Assembly (NCBI GenBank): GCA_009773765.1
Contig: WTWZ01000006.1
Span: forward strand, 14,706-78,705
Direction of reading: 5' to 3'
Length of the DNA: 64,000 nucleotides
Source of the DNA: Prolixibacteraceae bacterium
GTDB taxonomy: Bacteria; Bacteroidota; Bacteroidia; Bacteroidales; Prolixibacteraceae
The translations under genes were made by a program, and so were the position numbers. Shown here piece by piece: positions 8,539 through 19,913 of this stretch. Below the pieces are notes generated by a model, which was not told where the DNA came from, made no database searches, and was given only the letters and a program-made list of their open reading frames with translations. Position 1 is the stretch's first letter; the number at the start of each line of letters is the position of its first letter.

Positions 8539-9408
8539 ATGAAAACGAAAATTGTTTGTAGCCTGTTCTTTTTGTTTCCTGTTATTATTTGTGCACAAAC
8601 CAACCAGCCCAAAACACCCGAAGAAGTTGTAGCCCTGATTAAAAAAAATGTAACCTGCGACTGGGCCTCCCAAACCGTTGATAATTTTAAAGCCGGTGAC
8701 CCAAATTCAACTTTGAAGGGAATTGCCGTGTGTATGTTTGCCGATATGCAAACCCTGAAAACAGCGGTGGAAAAAGGCTGCAATTTCATCATCGCCCACG
8801 AACCTGTTTACTACAACCACCTGGACGAAACTGAATCGTTTGCAAATGATCCGGTTTTTCAGGAAAAAATGAAATTTATCAAAGAAAACAATCTGGTCAT
8901 TTTCAGGTTTCACGACCACATTCACATGACCAAACCAGATGGGATTTCGGTAGGGATGATTAATAAACTGGGATTGAAAGAGTATTCCGTAAACGGCTCG
9001 CTCACCTTTTTCAAAATTCCGGAGAAAATAGTTGCGGGATATGCAAAAGAACTAAAACAAAAATTTGATATGGAATCCATTCGTTACATTGGCAACCCTG
9101 AAATGAAATTTACAAAAGTTGCTTTTATGGCCGGAGCGCCAGGCGGACAGCGGCATATCCAGATGTTGCGAAATCCTGACGTTGAAGTGATTATTGCAGG
9201 CGAGGCGCCCGAATGGGAAACCTACCTTTATACCAACGACGCGATTGATTTGGGAAAAAGCAAAGCTGTAATTTTTCTTGGCCACATTAAATCGGAAGAA
9301 GCCGGTATGGAATATTGCGCCGAATGGTTAGGAACTTTTGTTTCAGGCGTGCCCATTTATTTTATCGAAAACAAAGCCAATTTTAAAACTGGCGGGCAAA
9401 CGTTTTAG
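8539..9408 (+). CDS. NIF3-like dinuclear metal protein with a signal peptide
   Basis: This 289-residue member of the NIF3/YbgI (GTP cyclohydrolase I type 2-like) family has metal-ligand motifs IIAHEPVYYNH, FRFHDHIHM and, near the end, GHIKSEEAG. The order matches the family's paired His/Glu metal sites. The protein starts with a Sec-like signal peptide, MKTKIVCSLFFLFPVIICAQ, with likely cleavage after the Ala at about 19. Most NIF3 proteins are cytosolic, so export is notable. It may act as a periplasmic metal-dependent hydrolase. It is flanked by divergent rtcB and downstream eno and is probably monocistronic. Confidence 0.85.
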   Translation: MKTKIVCSLFFLFPVIICAQTNQPKTPEEVVALIKKNVTCDWASQTVDNFKAGDPNSTLKGIAVCMFADMQTLKTAVEKGCNFIIAHEPVYYNHLDETESFANDPVFQEKMKFIKENNLVIFRFHDHIHMTKPDGISVGMINKLGLKEYSVNGSLTFFKIPEKIVAGYAKELKQKFDMESIRYIGNPEMKFTKVAFMAGAPGGQRHIQMLRNPDVEVIIAGEAPEWETYLYTNDAIDLGKSKAVIFLGHIKSEEAGMEYCAEWLGTFVSGVPIYFIENKANFKTGGQTF

Positions 9409-9496
9409 GGCGCTGGCAATGTTGGTTGTTTTTATTTACTTTCTAATCAGGTTAAAACAATATGAAATAATAGTAACCTTTAGGTGGAAGCTTCCG

Positions 9497-9524
9497 TTTG
9501 AAAAAGAACATTTTACTATCTTTG
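9497..9524 (+). promoter_or_regulatory. Predicted Bacteroidota promoter for eno
   Basis: TTTG at 9497-9500, a 16-base spacer, and TATCTTTG at 9517-9524 match the Bacteroidota consensus of a -33 TTTG and -7 TAnnTTTG. The predicted transcript would have a leader of about 70 bases before the eno ATG at 9603. Confidence 0.55.
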
Positions 9525-9590
9525 AGCCGCTTTGGCAAATCGGTGTTAAAACATTGATTTTCTGATAAAAACAAATAAGTTAAACAATAA

Positions 9591-10904
<1,314 letters not shown>

Positions 10905-10927
10905 TTTATTATAACAATTCAATTATG

Positions 10928-10958
10928 AAAAGACTGCCGGAAATGGTGGTCTTTTTTT
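10928..10958 (+). terminator. Rho-independent terminator of eno
   Basis: AAAAGACTGCC and GGTGGTCTTTT form a hairpin (10928-10938 with 10945-10955, one wobble pair or mismatch), followed by further T residues. It starts 23 bases after the eno stop. Confidence 0.75.
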
Positions 10959-11029
10959 GTTTTATATATATTTACAGCATAATTTTTTATAATATTTGTT
11001 TTTATGTGCAACAATAATTCATAGATGTT

Positions 11030-12706
11030 ATGATTATAAATAAGAAATTTAGAATGTACTTATTTTTATTTTTTTTGGCTTTTGCGTTGGTAATAGTTAG
11101 TGTATTTGTTTATAAGCATAGATATACAATTAGTTCAAACTTTCATATTATAAACAATGAATTGCTGCCTAGAAATAATCAAACAGTGTCGGGTTTATTT
11201 TTCAGATCAGATTCGACTTATTATGATACATTAGTGAATTTAACACACTTTGCTTTAACTGTAAATAATCATTCATCCTTTCGAATTGACAAAACGCTTT
11301 TTGATGTTGTACCTAAAAATCAGGATTTACTTCTTTCAATTGAATTCCAGGGCAATAAATATCTCCGTAAATATAAAAATGACCCGTTACAGGAAATTAT
11401 TAATGGTTCTTTGGATGAAAAGCTAAAAAAAATTTATGATTCTTTGTTAGACATAGATCGAAAAATATATATCCGTATAAATCCGGAGATGGAACTTTGG
11501 TATTTTAATTTTCCATGGTACAATTGCTATAAATATATTGAAGCTTACCGACATGTGGCTTTGTTATGGCAAAATAAAAATTTAAAATTTATTTGGGGAC
11601 ATTCCGGATTCATTGGAGCTGAAAGGTATTATCCGGGTGATGATGTTGTTGACTTTATAAGTTTTACCTTATATCCAGGCAAAACCAGTTACAGAAATGA
11701 AGTTCACCGGAATTTGCACCGTTTGCGTTTTGTGAATAAACCAATTATTATAATGAAGCATGAAAATGCATGTGGTAATAAGTTGATATATAATTATGTA
11801 AATGCTGAGATTGATACTATTGCCAAATATCAAAATATAGCATATAATGATAGTTTATGGAAAATTTCTGATCCGGTTATCAAGGATAAAAAGTTTCTTA
11901 TTGGGGTGCACGATCCGAGGAAGTTACTCATATCTGACCCTGCCATTTCCCTGGAACATATTTTTGTAAGTTTCGATCATATACAATCCGGAGAATCAGA
12001 AAGGCGGATAGAAGAAGTTTTTTCAAGGAACCATGATGTAATACTTACTGTTGAACCCTGGAGTGAAAAGCCTGATTCAAACATTTTACTCAATATTATT
12101 CATGGGAAATATGACTCTATCATCCATCGCTTACAAAAAGATATTTCGGACAAAAATCATACAGTTTATCTCCGTTTTGCACATGAGATGGAAATTCCCA
12201 TTACAAGATATCCCTGGCAAAGTCAGGATCCATTAACCTATATACGTGCTTTTCGCTATTTTATGCAATTTCCGCAACAAGTTCCTGAGAATGTAAAAAG
12301 AGTGTGGGGACCAGCCGGTGACGGCGGTTCCTCTGATTTTTATCCCGGGGATGATGTTGTGGATTATTTAAGTATAGCTGTTTATGCTTTACCAGACAAA
12401 AATATTACGGATTATGAGAAACAACATACTTTTAGTAGCATGTTTATATTTAAAACATCGAATGTACGGTTTATAAACAAACCAATTTTTATTACAGAAT
12501 TTGGAGTAAAAGGCCCTGAAGAATATAAGTCAATATGGTTGGAAGATGCGGCGAGAATTCTAAATATAAATCCGCAGGTGGTTGGTGTCAATTATTTTAA
12601 TATGAGCGATACACCCGGAGTATGGGGAGAAATAAAAGAGCCTGACTGGAGTATTACACCAGAAACTTTGCACCGGTTTTTGGAAGTTTTAGCCCGAGAT
12701 AACTAA
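11030..12706 (+). CDS. Membrane-anchored tandem GH26-like glycoside hydrolase
   Basis: This 558-residue protein has an N-terminal signal anchor (about residues 5-25) and two homologous TIM-barrel-like halves. Both halves share FYPGDDVVDYLS or YYPGDDVVDFIS and a KPI-type nucleophile strand. The second half keeps the GH26 catalytic pair: acid/base Glu386 in RFAHEME and nucleophile Glu490 in FITEFGVKG. The first half keeps the matching acid (Glu153 in NPEME), but its nucleophile strand reads IIIMKHENACG, with Lys where Glu is expected, so it is probably inactive and may bind glycan. GH26 enzymes cleave beta-mannan, mixed-linkage beta-glucan or beta-1,3-xylan. The gene overlaps the next by one base (TAATG), so an acyltransferase is co-translated. 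The base composition is noticeably more AT-rich than eno upstream. Confidence 0.75.
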   Translation: MIINKKFRMYLFLFFLAFALVIVSVFVYKHRYTISSNFHIINNELLPRNNQTVSGLFFRSDSTYYDTLVNLTHFALTVNNHSSFRIDKTLFDVVPKNQDLLLSIEFQGNKYLRKYKNDPLQEIINGSLDEKLKKIYDSLLDIDRKIYIRINPEMELWYFNFPWYNCYKYIEAYRHVALLWQNKNLKFIWGHSGFIGAERYYPGDDVVDFISFTLYPGKTSYRNEVHRNLHRLRFVNKPIIIMKHENACGNKLIYNYVNAEIDTIAKYQNIAYNDSLWKISDPVIKDKKFLIGVHDPRKLLISDPAISLEHIFVSFDHIQSGESERRIEEVFSRNHDVILTVEPWSEKPDSNILLNIIHGKYDSIIHRLQKDISDKNHTVYLRFAHEMEIPITRYPWQSQDPLTYIRAFRYFMQFPQQVPENVKRVWGPAGDGGSSDFYPGDDVVDYLSIAVYALPDKNITDYEKQHTFSSMFIFKTSNVRFINKPIFITEFGVKGPEEYKSIWLEDAARILNINPQVVGVNYFNMSDTPGVWGEIKEPDWSITPETLHRFLEVLARDN

Positions 12707-13785
12707 TGAATAAACATCTGCTTATACCGGACACTATACAGCAAAACAATTTTGATTTGTTGCGGTTTTTGCTGGCATCATCTGTTATATTCTGCCATTG
12801 TTACGCTACTTATTACGGTTGGGAGCAATTTGTCAATAATGAACCCTTTATGAAATGGAGCGGAGGGAAAATCAGCATTGGCAGCGCTGCTGTAAACTTT
12901 TTCTTTGTAATAAGCGGATTTTTAATTGTTCGTAGTTTTGAAAATTCAGCAAATTTTTGGGTGTATATAAAAAAACGTATTCTGCGCATTTATCCGGGGT
13001 TTATTGTAGTGTTTGTCCTCAGCTTTTTGGTATTCGGACCAATTGGCCACATGAAAGACATCAATTTCACAGAATATCAAAATTTCCTCAAAGCAATACC
13101 ATTAAAAAGGGAAACAGCCAATATGCTTAGCTTACAATCCCCTCTTGAACAGCGATATTTTTTGCAACTGCCACAATCCGGCCTCAATAACTCCCTTTGG
13201 ACTATTCATTACGAATTTATTTGTTATCTCATGGTACCGGTGCTGGCATGGTTAGGTTTGACGAAACAAAAAAAATGGGTACTTATTTTACTGTTAATCA
13301 GTTATTTGCTATTGTGTTTACAAACCTTGGGATATATTTTCCCTTTCAAACAAAGTTTAAGCGGTGGGATTATCGGGAACCCTTATTATTACCCTCGCTT
13401 TTTCACTTATTTTCTATGTGGGAGTTGTGTGTATGTTTTCAGAAATCAAATACCCCGGAATATTTGGTTGGCACTTGTGGCATTATTAAGTTTTGTACTC
13501 TCTTTTAAATTGAATCTGATTGATGTGATTTGGCCTGTGTCAGGTACATATTTGTTGTTTTATGTCGCATATCACCACAAATTTATTTTTCCAAAATTTG
13601 CAAAATATGGAGATCTCTCTTATGGGATTTATCTGTATGGATGGCCATTACAGCAATTAGTTCTATTATTTTGGGGAACATATTTAAATGTTTATACTTT
13701 TTTTGCGGTTGTATTCCCTATTGTTTTACTTTTTGCCATTTTGAGTTGGAATGTAGTGGAGAACCCGGCTTTAAAACTTAAATAA
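12706..13785 (+). CDS. Acyltransferase family 3 (OafA-like) membrane protein
   Basis: This 359-residue multi-pass membrane protein has the family's N-terminal pattern FDLLRFLLASSVIFCHCY, including the conserved His, then SAVNFFFVISGFLI and KKRILRIYP. About ten hydrophobic helices are evident. The family moves acyl groups, usually acetyl or succinyl, onto extracytoplasmic sugars. Its ATG overlaps the stop of the GH26-like gene, and its 3' end overlaps the convergent fcl gene by 15 bases. Within the locus it most likely decorates the polysaccharide made by the GT2 fusion at 16143-19913. Confidence 0.85.
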   Translation: MNKHLLIPDTIQQNNFDLLRFLLASSVIFCHCYATYYGWEQFVNNEPFMKWSGGKISIGSAAVNFFFVISGFLIVRSFENSANFWVYIKKRILRIYPGFIVVFVLSFLVFGPIGHMKDINFTEYQNFLKAIPLKRETANMLSLQSPLEQRYFLQLPQSGLNNSLWTIHYEFICYLMVPVLAWLGLTKQKKWVLILLLISYLLLCLQTLGYIFPFKQSLSGGIIGNPYYYPRFFTYFLCGSCVYVFRNQIPRNIWLALVALLSFVLSFKLNLIDVIWPVSGTYLLFYVAYHHKFIFPKFAKYGDLSYGIYLYGWPLQQLVLLFWGTYLNVYTFFAVVFPIVLLFAILSWNVVENPALKLK

Positions 13786-14886
13786 ATTCTCAACATACCA
13801 TTTATACATTCTTTCAATACCTTCCTCAATTTCAGTGGTATGATGCCATCCCAATGCGTGAAGTTTGGTTACATCAGTAAGTTTGCGCATCGTTCCATCA
13901 GGTTTGGCAGTGTTAAAAACGAGATTGCCCTTAAAACCAATTTTTTCCTTAATTAAATATGCCAGGTTTTTAATGCTGATTTCCTTCCCAGTTCCAATAT
14001 TGATATGTGTGTTCCTGATTTCCTTTTGATTGAAATCGGCCAGATCAGAGAAATTTACGTTTTCCATTACAAACACACAGGCATCGGCAAGTTCTTCGCT
14101 CCATAGGAATTCGCGCAATGGACTACCGCTGCCCCAGATTTCTACGGATACTAAATTTTGAGAATCACTTTCCGGTTTATTAATTGAAATGCCATATTTT
14201 GACAACATACCGGTAATTTGTTCCTCGCCTGCACTGCCATCAACACCTTCTACCGGCCGTTTATTGAAATCATTTCTGATGGCGTCCCAATTATTATCCT
14301 CAAGGCATCTGCCAAGATAAATCTTCCGTATTAACGCAGGAAGCACATGAGATTTCTCCAAATCATAATTATCGTTCGGGCCGTAAAGATTGGTTGGCAT
14401 TACCGACAAAAAATTAGTGCCATACTGAATATTGTAACTTTCGCACATTTTAATACCGGCAATTTTTGCAATGGCATAAGGTTCGTTTGTATATTCGAGC
14501 GGGCTGGCCAGCAAACTATCCTCAGGCATTGGCTGAGGTGCATTGCCAGGATAAATGCAGGTGCTTCCCAGGAATAGGAGTTTTTTAACCCCGTATTTAT
14601 ACGCATGATGAATGATATTATTCTGGATCATCAGGTTTTCGTATATAAATTGCCCCCGATAGGTGTTATTTGCAACAATCCCGCCCACTTTTGCAGCAGC
14701 CAGAAAAACATAATCCGGTTTTTCAGTTTTAAAAAAGTCATCCACCGCTGCCGTATCCATCAGGTCAAGTTCATTGATAGTCTTTCCAATTAAATTGTAA
14801 TAACCTTTCAAAAGAAGACTTTTCCATATTGCTGAACCCACCAATCCGGTATGGCCTGCAACATATATTCTTGAGTTTATTTTCAT
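13771..14886 (-). CDS. fcl: GDP-L-fucose synthase
   Basis: This 371-residue NADPH-dependent 3,5-epimerase/4-reductase converts GDP-4-keto-6-deoxymannose to GDP-L-fucose. The Rossmann motif is GHTGLVGSA, the catalytic Ser is in LFLGSTCIYPG, and Tyr/Lys are in EPYAIAKIAG. It is about 50 residues longer than the E. coli enzyme. The extra part is an insert near residues 205-260 (DNNWDAIRNDFNKRPVEG and following), in a stretch before the ELADACVF region. It starts 6 bases after the gmd stop, so the two act in sequence from GDP-mannose. Confidence 0.95.
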   Translation of the reverse strand: MKINSRIYVAGHTGLVGSAIWKSLLLKGYYNLIGKTINELDLMDTAAVDDFFKTEKPDYVFLAAAKVGGIVANNTYRGQFIYENLMIQNNIIHHAYKYGVKKLLFLGSTCIYPGNAPQPMPEDSLLASPLEYTNEPYAIAKIAGIKMCESYNIQYGTNFLSVMPTNLYGPNDNYDLEKSHVLPALIRKIYLGRCLEDNNWDAIRNDFNKRPVEGVDGSAGEEQITGMLSKYGISINKPESDSQNLVSVEIWGSGSPLREFLWSEELADACVFVMENVNFSDLADFNQKEIRNTHINIGTGKEISIKNLAYLIKEKIGFKGNLVFNTAKPDGTMRKLTDVTKLHALGWHHTTEIEEGIERMYKWYVENLFKF

Positions 14887-14892
14887 TTTAAA

Positions 14893-16074
14893 TTACTCAA
14901 AGTAATTCAGTGTCCGGTAACCACCTTCGCGCAGATAAGCATCCTTTTTCATTAATGCAACATCAGAATGTATCATATCCGAAATCAAACCTTTTAAATC
15001 ATATTTGGGTATCCATCCCAGTTTTTCCCTCGATTTGGTTGCATCGCCAATCAGCAATTCAACCTCTGTTGGTCTAAAGTATTGGGAATCAACTGCCACT
15101 ATGGATTCTCCGGCTGAATTCGACGAAATACTTTTTTGAATCCGGTTTTTAAACTGTTCCAGAAATTGTTCTCCAACTTTCGCGACAAAGAGTTTTTCGT
15201 CAACGGCGGTCAGAAAACCTTTTTCGTTCTCATTTTCTCCTGTAAACGAAATTTCAACTCCCAGTTCCTCTCCGGTCATTTTAATAAAATCGCGTATTGA
15301 AGTTGTGATTCCGGTTGCAATTACATAGTCATCCGGAGCATCCTGCTGTAAGATAAGATGCATCGCCCTGATGTAATCCTTGGCATGTCCCCAGTCGCGC
15401 CGTGACGATAAGTTTCCCAAAAACAGGGTTTCCTGCATCCCTAAAACAATTCGTGCCATTGCCCTTGTAATTTTACGGGTAACAAACGTTTCACCGCGTA
15501 TGGGTGATTCATGGTTAAACAAAATACCATTGGAAGCGTGCATATTGTATGCCTCCCTGTAGTTTACCGTAATCCAGTAAGCATACAACTTGGCCACACC
15601 ATAAGGAGATCGCGGATAAAACGGGGTTTTTTCAGTTTGGGGAACTTGTTGCACCAAGCCGTACAATTCAGAAGTTGAAGCCTGATAAACCCTTGTTTTA
15701 TTAACTAGTCCCAGCAACCTGATGGCTTCCAGTACCCGCAGCGTGCCAATGCCATCAGCATTAGCCGTATATTCGGGCGTATCGAAACTTACCTTCACAT
15801 GGCTCATTGCCGCCAGGTTATAAATCTCATCGGGTTGTGCTTCCTGAATTATACGGGTCAGGTTCATACTGTCGGTCATATCGCCGTAATGCAAAATCAG
15901 GTTACGGTTATCAACGTGTGGGTCCTGATAAATATGATCGATTCGTTCGGTATTAAACATTGATGCCCGGCGTTTTATCCCATGAACGATATAATCTTTT
16001 TTAATCAGGTACTCGGCCAGATAAGCTCCGTCCTGACCGGTAATGCCGGTAATTAATGCTGTTTTTTTTGTCAT
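14893..16074 (-). CDS. gmd: GDP-mannose 4,6-dehydratase
   Basis: This 393-residue SDR enzyme makes GDP-4-keto-6-deoxy-D-mannose, the step before Fcl. Motifs are [18 protein letters not shown] (nucleotide binding), STSELYG (Thr and Glu of the active site) and [12 protein letters not shown] (Tyr and Lys). The C-terminal [13 protein letters not shown] is family-typical. A moderate insert near residues 285-320 makes it longer than E. coli Gmd. It follows the GT2 fusion gene by 68 bases and precedes fcl by 6. GDP-fucose from this pair may feed the local polysaccharide, or surface glycans generally. Confidence 0.96.
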   Translation of the reverse strand: MTKKTALITGITGQDGAYLAEYLIKKDYIVHGIKRRASMFNTERIDHIYQDPHVDNRNLILHYGDMTDSMNLTRIIQEAQPDEIYNLAAMSHVKVSFDTPEYTANADGIGTLRVLEAIRLLGLVNKTRVYQASTSELYGLVQQVPQTEKTPFYPRSPYGVAKLYAYWITVNYREAYNMHASNGILFNHESPIRGETFVTRKITRAMARIVLGMQETLFLGNLSSRRDWGHAKDYIRAMHLILQQDAPDDYVIATGITTSIRDFIKMTGEELGVEISFTGENENEKGFLTAVDEKLFVAKVGEQFLEQFKNRIQKSISSNSAGESIVAVDSQYFRPTEVELLIGDATKSREKLGWIPKYDLKGLISDMIHSDVALMKKDAYLREGGYRTLNYFE

Positions 16075-16142
16075 ACTGATTTATTTTTATGCTTTTCAGC
16101 AAATAAGTCGTAATATAGTAATTTTCCCATTTCAGCCCTAAT

Positions 16143-19100
16143 TTAGTCATTCATTATATAAGGGGTATTCAATGTAGTAATATCGGTTTTAATTGCTTTT
16201 CCATCGGAAGCCGTAAGTAATAATCTGAAAAATTCATGGTTTTCAGGAATTTTAAGTGAAAGCACCGGTCCAATGCCTACATCCTTTATGGCCAGATAAT
16301 TACCGTATTTATCACATTTAACCAACGACCATTCAAAACTGTAACCATCCACCTGCATTCCATATTTCCAATCTGTGTTCTCATTATAAATCATTGCATA
16401 ATATTCATGGATATTATTTGAATACATAGGAATTGTTGGTTTTAGAATCCTGATTTTAGAGTTATCGATTTGGGTACCGGTGTCTTGTAAAGAATTCATC
16501 AATTTAAGATACTCTGTTTTATATCTTCCTTTTCTATCGGTTATTCCATTAAATGTCAGTCTGTTGCTTTCATGAAGATCGCGCCAAGAAGTAATAAAAA
16601 AAGATGGATGCTTATCAAATATCTCCTGTTTTATTAATGGTTCAACATCTATCTCGCTGTAAATATATTTTATTTTTTTACGGTACAGATAAGCGCTTAA
16701 TGAATCCAGTTGTTGCTCATCCTTTAACACCAATCCCAGCCCGTCAATGCCATTTACATTATCAATCATCATTCCGGCATGATAAACAGATAGCTGGTTT
16801 ACTTCCAAATCCACAATGACCGGCCTGATCGAATCAATATTTTTTATTTCCCTCACCAGATCCTGCAACCAAATTAAATATGCCCTGTTTTGATAAAGCA
16901 AACGGGGCTTCAGGTAAAAGTCCTTTTGATTGTATTGTACATCATTCTGAATGTTCCATGACGTTATCTGTTCGTTGTTTTTGTGCCTGTTTAATATTTT
17001 TAAAATGTCACTTTTTAGTTGTCTGGCTTGTATGGTGTCAATGATAAAATCGAGGTATGAAGGTATCCAAAAACCATAAGCAATATCAATGTCATACTCT
17101 TTTGCAATGGTTAAAACATTATATCTGTATATTGAGTTTCCCTCAAATTTAAGGGTATTAATACCCAGCCGTTTAATTTTTTCAAACTCTGTTTCAAGGT
17201 TTTGCCGGTTTAAAACATGATAATCTTTACGCCAGTCATGTCCTTTTTGAAAATATATACCTTTAATATCTTTAAATTCTTTAGTGATGTTCTGGTATTC
17301 CGGTGCTTGGGAAGGAAAAATTTCCGGTAATTCTGAGAACACATAATCAGGTACTTCCTTGTTGTTAAATGAATTTTTTATAAGTTGGTTTTGGGTTATT
17401 GTCCAGTCCAGAAAACCGTTCTGTTGCAGGCCATTGGGCCAATTGTTATCTACTTTACTGTTAAAATAAATGACCGACTTAATTTCGTCATACTCATTTT
17501 CAATTGAGGCAAAGGCATTTGTAATCCATTCATTTTGATTTCCTTCATCCGGAAGTGATCCAAATTCTGATATCATCACCGGTGTCGAGGGAAGATTGAC
17601 GAACTCCATATGAAAATGATGATACAAACTGTCAAAATCCTGCCAGCCACCATCTTCATTCAAATTCCCGTAATTGAGAATATTCACTCCTATCCAATCC
17701 AAATATTCTCTTCCCGGATAAAATGAGGCAACATTTTCAGATTTCCAGGGATTCCAGACCCATATCACATTATTTGCTTCTATATTCTTAAATATCCCGT
17801 AGGTGTGAACCCAAGCTTTTTTGAATTTTACTGATGCGCTGTCACCGGCAATGTACCACGGATAAAACGGATTATCAAACTCGTGGGCGAACCTCAAAAA
17901 AACCGGCCTGTTCAGATTTTTCAATTTTTCTGCAAAATGGGTTATAAAACTATCAAAATATCCATCCTCAATGAGTTCAAAAACGTGTTTATCCTGATTG
18001 GTTTCATCATTAAATGAATTTAGCCATGGTTCCCATGTAATCATGGGAATTGATTTTTGACGATATATCGAATCTAAAAGTACCGCCGGAAAATTTGATT
18101 CGATATCCTTTTTCCAGGCAACGTACAGTGAAATAATATCGAAACTGACATCAATTTGTTCCGATAAATCCCTTACATTTTGAAGGTTAGAAATTCCATT
18201 GTCAGCAATTGGGGCAAAAACGCCGATATAGTTGATTACATTCTTTTTTTGAATTTCAGGTTTAACCCCTCCCCATTTTACATATTCAGTATAATAATGA
18301 AAACTTCCGAAAGTTGCTAAAAGCACAAAAACAAAAGGCAGTGCCGCCTTATGCCAAAATTTAAAAGCATGGTTTTGAATTGAACTTATTATTAAATTGC
18401 CTTTTTCTTTAATATCAAAACTCAGGCTTACTGGTTTAGGTTTTTGGTAAGCAAATTTTAGGGTATAAAACATAAAAGAAGCGTTCAGCAAAGCAAAGCC
18501 CGACATAAAAATGGAGAATGGCGTAAAATCGATGGATAAACCATAAATAACCGCGATGATGGAAACAACTCCCACAATCAGGTTTGGAATCAGTATTTTC
18601 CAGCTTGTACGATCCTTATCTTCTTTTGGGGTAGGCAGATACGGTACTTTTTTACGGATAATTGTATAAATAAGCCCGATAATGTAAATCCACCAGGTAC
18701 AGGCAAGTAAAACCCCTCCCATCAGGTGAGTGCCCCGTTCACTTTTATCTGTCACCCAGCGCTGCACATAAAACCGAATCCCTAAAATACTGGTTAAAAC
18801 CGGAAGAAAAATCAATCCGAAATTAATTACATTTCCTTTCCAGGGCGTGGTAGCAGTGAAAAGTGAAATAAATGGTATTAAAAAACTGATTAGGTAAAAT
18901 ATTCCGGAAAGATAGTGAAGGGGTAAAATCCCAAAATGGATTCTTTGGCGCCATGTAAAGTGTCTGAAAAGTTTTGGAAAAACAGTAACCAAAAGTTCAA
19001 GTGTCCCCCTTGACCATTTCAGTTGCTGCTTGTAATACGAAGTCAAGGTCGAAGGAACCAATCCTTTTGTAAAGATTTGCGGCACATAAACTGATTTCCA

Positions 19101-19913
19101 GCCTTTGGCGAAAAGCTGCATAGCTGTATGCATATCTTCTGAAAGTCCCGGTGCATGGCCGCCGATAGAATCGAGCGCTTTACGCCTGAAAACGCAATTA
19201 GCGCCGATGGCGTTGACAGTTCCATAAGAGTTCATGGTCATCATGATTGGGCCGTAGAAATGAAAGGTCTGTTCTGCAGCGCCCTTTGCCACTGATGATT
19301 CTTCAATGTTATAATAGGCCTGAACGGTTTGTACAAAGCCAATTTTCTCATCTTCAAAATAAGGTATTACCTCATCCAGAAAATCAGGCTTGGGAACATG
19401 GTCTGGGTCGAGAATAAGACAAATATCGCCATTTGCCTGTAAAAGGGCATTGTTAATATTGCCAGCTTTGGCATTGATCCTGTTATTTCGGGTAACATGA
19501 ATGATACCATGCAGTTTACAAAAATCTTTCAAATAAGGATCGTTCGCTTCGTCACATAAATAGGTAGTATGAGGATATTTAATTTTCTGAACAGCAAGCA
19601 GCGTTCCGGTTATCATTTCATAAGGTTCGCCCGGGAAGAAAGTAGTTAAAACATCGGCAGTAATCTTTTTTGTTAGTACAGGTTTTTTCGGCATTGAAAT
19701 ATCCCAGTAATGATACCATATATAAATTATCCTGATACTGTCAAAAACAATTGGCCCAATTAAAAGCCAATAAAGCAGATGATTATCGATGAAAACAGGA
19801 TTCAGAAACCAGTAGAAAAAGTTGAAAATGGTAATTAATCCGAGAAGGATCATCAACCTGACTGTAGCTTTTTCAATTGCAGTTAGAGAATTAAATATTT
19901 TTTTATTATTCAT
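16143..19913 (-). CDS. GT2 polysaccharide synthase fused to GH26-like and second TIM-barrel glycosidase-like domains
   Basis: This 1256-residue fusion starts with two membrane helices (about 18-75), then a cellulose-synthase-like GT2 domain. It has DPDHV (Asp169, metal/UDP site), SED (Asp260, catalytic base position) and QQLKW at 296-300, the Q(Q/R)xRW-type acceptor motif. Several membrane helices follow (about 320-540). The rest should face the periplasm. Residues about 555-840 form a GH26-like domain with acid/base Glu678 in RFAHEFDNP and nucleophile Glu783 in ISEFG. Residues about 850-1150 form a second barrel resembling GH2/GH5 enzymes. There the usual Asn-Glu is Asn-Asp (Asp991 in NIQNDVQY), with Glu1087 in YSEID as candidate nucleophile. 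A small beta domain ends the protein. No PilZ domain is seen. The gene overlaps its upstream neighbour by 4 bases (ATGA). It could polymerise a beta-glycan and trim or transglycosylate it on export; the product is unknown. Confidence 0.85.
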   Translation of the reverse strand: MNNKKIFNSLTAIEKATVRLMILLGLITIFNFFYWFLNPVFIDNHLLYWLLIGPIVFDSIRIIYIWYHYWDISMPKKPVLTKKITADVLTTFFPGEPYEMITGTLLAVQKIKYPHTTYLCDEANDPYLKDFCKLHGIIHVTRNNRINAKAGNINNALLQANGDICLILDPDHVPKPDFLDEVIPYFEDEKIGFVQTVQAYYNIEESSVAKGAAEQTFHFYGPIMMTMNSYGTVNAIGANCVFRRKALDSIGGHAPGLSEDMHTAMQLFAKGWKSVYVPQIFTKGLVPSTLTSYYKQQLKWSRGTLELLVTVFPKLFRHFTWRQRIHFGILPLHYLSGIFYLISFLIPFISLFTATTPWKGNVINFGLIFLPVLTSILGIRFYVQRWVTDKSERGTHLMGGVLLACTWWIYIIGLIYTIIRKKVPYLPTPKEDKDRTSWKILIPNLIVGVVSIIAVIYGLSIDFTPFSIFMSGFALLNASFMFYTLKFAYQKPKPVSLSFDIKEKGNLIISSIQNHAFKFWHKAALPFVFVLLATFGSFHYYTEYVKWGGVKPEIQKKNVINYIGVFAPIADNGISNLQNVRDLSEQIDVSFDIISLYVAWKKDIESNFPAVLLDSIYRQKSIPMITWEPWLNSFNDETNQDKHVFELIEDGYFDSFITHFAEKLKNLNRPVFLRFAHEFDNPFYPWYIAGDSASVKFKKAWVHTYGIFKNIEANNVIWVWNPWKSENVASFYPGREYLDWIGVNILNYGNLNEDGGWQDFDSLYHHFHMEFVNLPSTPVMISEFGSLPDEGNQNEWITNAFASIENEYDEIKSVIYFNSKVDNNWPNGLQQNGFLDWTITQNQLIKNSFNNKEVPDYVFSELPEIFPSQAPEYQNITKEFKDIKGIYFQKGHDWRKDYHVLNRQNLETEFEKIKRLGINTLKFEGNSIYRYNVLTIAKEYDIDIAYGFWIPSYLDFIIDTIQARQLKSDILKILNRHKNNEQITSWNIQNDVQYNQKDFYLKPRLLYQNRAYLIWLQDLVREIKNIDSIRPVIVDLEVNQLSVYHAGMMIDNVNGIDGLGLVLKDEQQLDSLSAYLYRKKIKYIYSEIDVEPLIKQEIFDKHPSFFITSWRDLHESNRLTFNGITDRKGRYKTEYLKLMNSLQDTGTQIDNSKIRILKPTIPMYSNNIHEYYAMIYNENTDWKYGMQVDGYSFEWSLVKCDKYGNYLAIKDVGIGPVLSLKIPENHEFFRLLLTASDGKAIKTDITTLNTPYIMND

